62,635 bases of DNA, from assembly GCA_016296655.1 (NCBI GenBank), contig JAEDIW010000011.1, positions 1 through 62,635 on the forward strand, read 5' to 3'. Of this stretch, positions 60,744 through 62,635 are shown in pieces. The notes below the pieces were generated by a model, which did no database searches, had not been told where the DNA came from, and saw only the letters and a list, made by a program, of their open reading frames with translations. Both the position numbers and the translations under genes were made by a program. How positions within the stretch are numbered: the stretch's first letter is position 1; each line of letters opens with the position of its first letter. This DNA comes from Treponema sp. (GTDB taxonomy: Bacteria > Spirochaetota > Spirochaetia > Treponematales > Treponemataceae).

Positions 60744-61247
60744 TTAAATACCTAAAAGTTCTCTTATCTTTGATTTTGTATCTTCAAAAGAAATACCACC
60801 TTCCTTTGAAATACATTCGCAAGCCCACCTATTAAAGTTTGAAACAAAATCTTTGACACCATTATAATCTATTGTATTGATAGGGATAAAATCTGTGTAT
60901 GCTTTATTCAAATCTGAAACTGTACGTCTATGAAAATCATCGAATGAATCTTCCATTGATTTCCATACGTGATTATAAAGCTTGTTAAATTCTGGGTATT
61001 TATTTGTTCCTTTTACTTTCGGAACATCATCAAATCCTTTTCTGGCAGAAGCCACCCAACCTTCAAAATTTTCTTCGTAATGGTTCTGACCTTTGTAATA
61101 ATAAAGCTTTATCAAGTGTGCGTGTCTTACAGAACGTAAACTGTCTAATTGGGAAATTATTACATTCCAAGGCTGAGCCATTTCACGCAAATGTGCTGAA
61201 CTATCATAGATTTCTTGAAAATCATAATCTTCACCTATCTTATTCAT
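60744..61247 (-). CDS. Small cassette protein of unknown family, paralogue of the gene at 59546
   Basis: 167 residues from the ATG at 61247 behind AGAAGGA; a TTG at 61265 is also in frame. Soluble, helical, no export signal. N terminus MNKIGEDYDFQEIYDSSAHL then REMA, in the shared motif; the body matches the 170-residue neighbour throughout (AQPWNVI, HLIKLYYYKGQNHY, KIRELLGI). Duplication with an unrelated cassette between the two copies argues for modular gain of single genes. Function unknown. Confidence 0.72.
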   Translation of the reverse strand: MNKIGEDYDFQEIYDSSAHLREMAQPWNVIISQLDSLRSVRHAHLIKLYYYKGQNHYEENFEGWVASARKGFDDVPKVKGTNKYPEFNKLYNHVWKSMEDSFDDFHRRTVSDLNKAYTDFIPINTIDYNGVKDFVSNFNRWACECISKEGGISFEDTKSKIRELLGI

Positions 61248-61263
61248 AACTATTCCTTCTTCC

Positions 61264-61314
61264 AATTTTAAATATTAACATACAATTAGCTATAAATCAG
61301 CATCTTTTACATTT
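61264..61314 (-). repeat. 51-bp leader repeat, copy 2
   Basis: Near-identical to 60074-60124. It lies between the divergent genes at 61247 (minus) and 61335 (plus), ahead of the ribosome site of the former. Confidence 0.75.
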
Positions 61315-61334
61315 CACTATACTAATTAATTACT

Positions 61335-61955
61335 ATGAAAATTAAGTTTGCAAAATTACCGACTACAGACGGAACTATAAAAGTCAGTTTAGATGGTGGA
61401 CAGTCTTTTACATACTATAGCATTGCAGACATACATGAAGATGGAATTCCTTTGGAAGACAACCAGGATTACGAAAAAATCCAAATTCAGGCACCTGCAA
61501 ATGTTCTTAAAAACTTGAACGTCGTTTCCAGCGTGAAAGTTGAAGGTGAAGGTGCCGAAACTGGAAGTACAAACAAACCATTTCTTATAATGGACACGGA
61601 CACTTATGGATTTGACTTTCCAAGATGTGTAACTGGAATTACCTTTCCAAACGGTATGACTACTGTTGACCAAATTGGACTCAATTATTTCCCAAACCTT
61701 CGGACTTTTGTAATCCCAGAAAGTGTTACTTCTATTGGTAATAGTGCTTTCAAAGGTTGTTCAAGTCTTACAAGCATTACTATTCCAGAAAGTGTTACTA
61801 AAATTGGTAATTATGCTTTCAGTTATTGTGAAAGTCTTAAAACAATTAATTACACAGGAACTGAAGAACAATGGAACTCAATTTGGAAGGATAGTGGTTG
61901 GAACTACGACGGAAATTACGCGGTGAACGTAATCTACAACTATAAACCAGAATAA
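61335..61955 (+). CDS. BspA-like leucine-rich-repeat (LRR_5) protein
   Basis: 206 residues, no signal peptide. Residues 1-100 form an unrecognised domain with SLDGGQSFTYYSIADIHEDG. Residues ~105-185 are LRR_5/TpLRR repeats: FVIPESVTSIGNSAFKGCSS and ITIPESVTKIGNYAFSYCES, the pattern of treponemal BspA-like proteins. The end (EEQWNSIWKDSGWN) is typical of such proteins too. The missing export signal suggests an intracellular role or another export route. Divergent from the cassette array and followed by a terminator. Confidence 0.8.
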   Translation: MKIKFAKLPTTDGTIKVSLDGGQSFTYYSIADIHEDGIPLEDNQDYEKIQIQAPANVLKNLNVVSSVKVEGEGAETGSTNKPFLIMDTDTYGFDFPRCVTGITFPNGMTTVDQIGLNYFPNLRTFVIPESVTSIGNSAFKGCSSLTSITIPESVTKIGNYAFSYCESLKTINYTGTEEQWNSIWKDSGWNYDGNYAVNVIYNYKPE

Positions 61956-61961
61956 ATATTT

Positions 61962-61993
61962 AAAGATTTCCAGATAATTTGGAAGTCTTTTTT
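61962..61993 (+). terminator. Terminator of the BspA-like gene
   Basis: AAAGATTTCC pairs with GGAAGTCTTT and is followed by further T residues. It begins only a few bases after the stop codon. Confidence 0.7.
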
Positions 61994-62014
61994 ATAGCCA
62001 GATACTAATTATGT

Positions 62015-62635
62015 ATGGTATTAGAAAAATTTTTTGAACAAATCTATTTGGAAAGTATTTTTATTAGATTTTTTGAAAATTCTGAGCAAGATAATCTCGA
62101 GAATAGTAAATTAGAAAGAGAAGAAAGTGCTCTAAATAATAATGTTGAAGCTGACAATGAAGACAGGAAAGAAACTGTAGGAACCTTTGATAATCCAAAG
62201 GAAGTACCTACTGCTGATTTAATTAATAGTATAAAATCAAAAATTGTTGTAGACCCTTTTGAAATAGACATTGTAACACCTAATAAACAAATCAATAAAA
62301 ATGTCTTTATTTCTAATGTTCCTGATTTTGTTACTAATACAGTTGTACAAAATGTAAACTTTGGACTAGGTGGAAAATTGAATTTATTTAAGAAATTAAG
62401 TTCACATTCGCATTCTGATGAACAACGGTTAAACTATACCTTTAAACTAAAGGAACTGATTGAAAATCCAAGTTTTATTATTTTTGCAACGCACGAAGGT
62501 GGTAATGTTTATTACTTTTTCAGATTAAACACAAAAGCAAAAAAATCAAAAAGATGGGTTATGGGAACAGTATCAATTAGAGAAGAAGGGAATTTCTTAT
62601 TTGATGTTTATGGTGTTGATAAAGAAGACGTTATA
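62015..62635 (+). CDS. Truncated gene at the right edge, function unknown
   Basis: An open frame runs from the ATG at 62015 to the end of the window: 207 codons without a stop. It begins MVLEKFFEQIYLESIFIRFF, then is acidic and Asn/Glu-rich (about residues 25-70), and later becomes more structured (FKLKELIENPSFIIFATHEG). No signal peptide, no known motif. The composition is normal for a coding region and it follows the terminator of the BspA-like gene, so it is probably real. The C-terminal end lies outside the window. Confidence 0.6.
   Translation, partial: MVLEKFFEQIYLESIFIRFFENSEQDNLENSKLEREESALNNNVEADNEDRKETVGTFDNPKEVPTADLINSIKSKIVVDPFEIDIVTPNKQINKNVFISNVPDFVTNTVVQNVNFGLGGKLNLFKKLSSHSHSDEQRLNYTFKLKELIENPSFIIFATHEGGNVYYFFRLNTKAKKSKRWVMGTVSIREEGNFLFDVYGVDKEDVI

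Overview
The window reads as chromosomal DNA of a Treponema-type spirochaete with low GC and short intergenic gaps. Support comes from a 5S rRNA gene of treponemal type, a CheX chemotaxis phosphatase, many lipoproteins with relaxed lipoboxes, a BspA-like leucine-rich protein, very long exported proteins and a C-terminal FlgD-type Ig domain. The species cannot be fixed from the window.

Layout. 0-4 kb (minus): a Na+-translocating oxaloacetate decarboxylase operon, oadG-oadA-oadB, with tandem biotinyl domains in the alpha subunit. 4.3-6.3 kb (plus): an RNB-domain exoribonuclease. 6.3-9.1 kb (minus): a complete ABC importer of the TrpXYZ/DUF534 type behind a clear promoter. 9.3-15 kb: two EamA-type transporters, a small TRL-like lipoprotein, an FtsH-like AAA protein without a protease domain, an MFS permease and an M15 peptidase lipoprotein. 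15.1-16.4 kb (plus): a C45-type Ntn-hydrolase lipoprotein.

16.4-29.5 kb (minus) is the most unusual part. A 3192-residue exported protein ends in an M23 endopeptidase domain and is followed after 2 bp by a secreted LRR protein. Downstream lie relics of at least one related giant gene: a 477-bp block almost identical to an internal part of the giant gene, an M23 tail relic joined directly to a secreted SH3 protein gene, a second SH3 gene broken by a TAG codon, another secreted protein gene and a 91-bp giant-gene fragment. This resembles a polymorphic-effector locus with displaced C-terminal modules. 29.8-38.1 kb (minus) is one ~2800-residue repetitive surface protein.

38.4-40.6 kb: a small HU protein, a second HU protein fused through a membrane segment to a LysM-like domain, cheX (convergent) and a solitary 5S rRNA gene. 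41-44.3 kb (plus): a CUT1 sugar importer (binding protein and two permeases, no ATPase). 44.6-59.1 kb (plus): a nine-gene efflux operon encoding two TPR proteins, a lipoprotein, a TolC-like channel, a membrane-fusion lipoprotein, two Ig-like lipoproteins and two RND pumps.

59.1-62.6 kb is accessory: a GC-rich intergenic repeat, then three small minus-strand genes, each followed by the same 27-bp element and sharing leaders and an N-terminal motif, so a cassette-like array. A divergent BspA-like LRR gene and a truncated gene of unknown function follow at the right edge.
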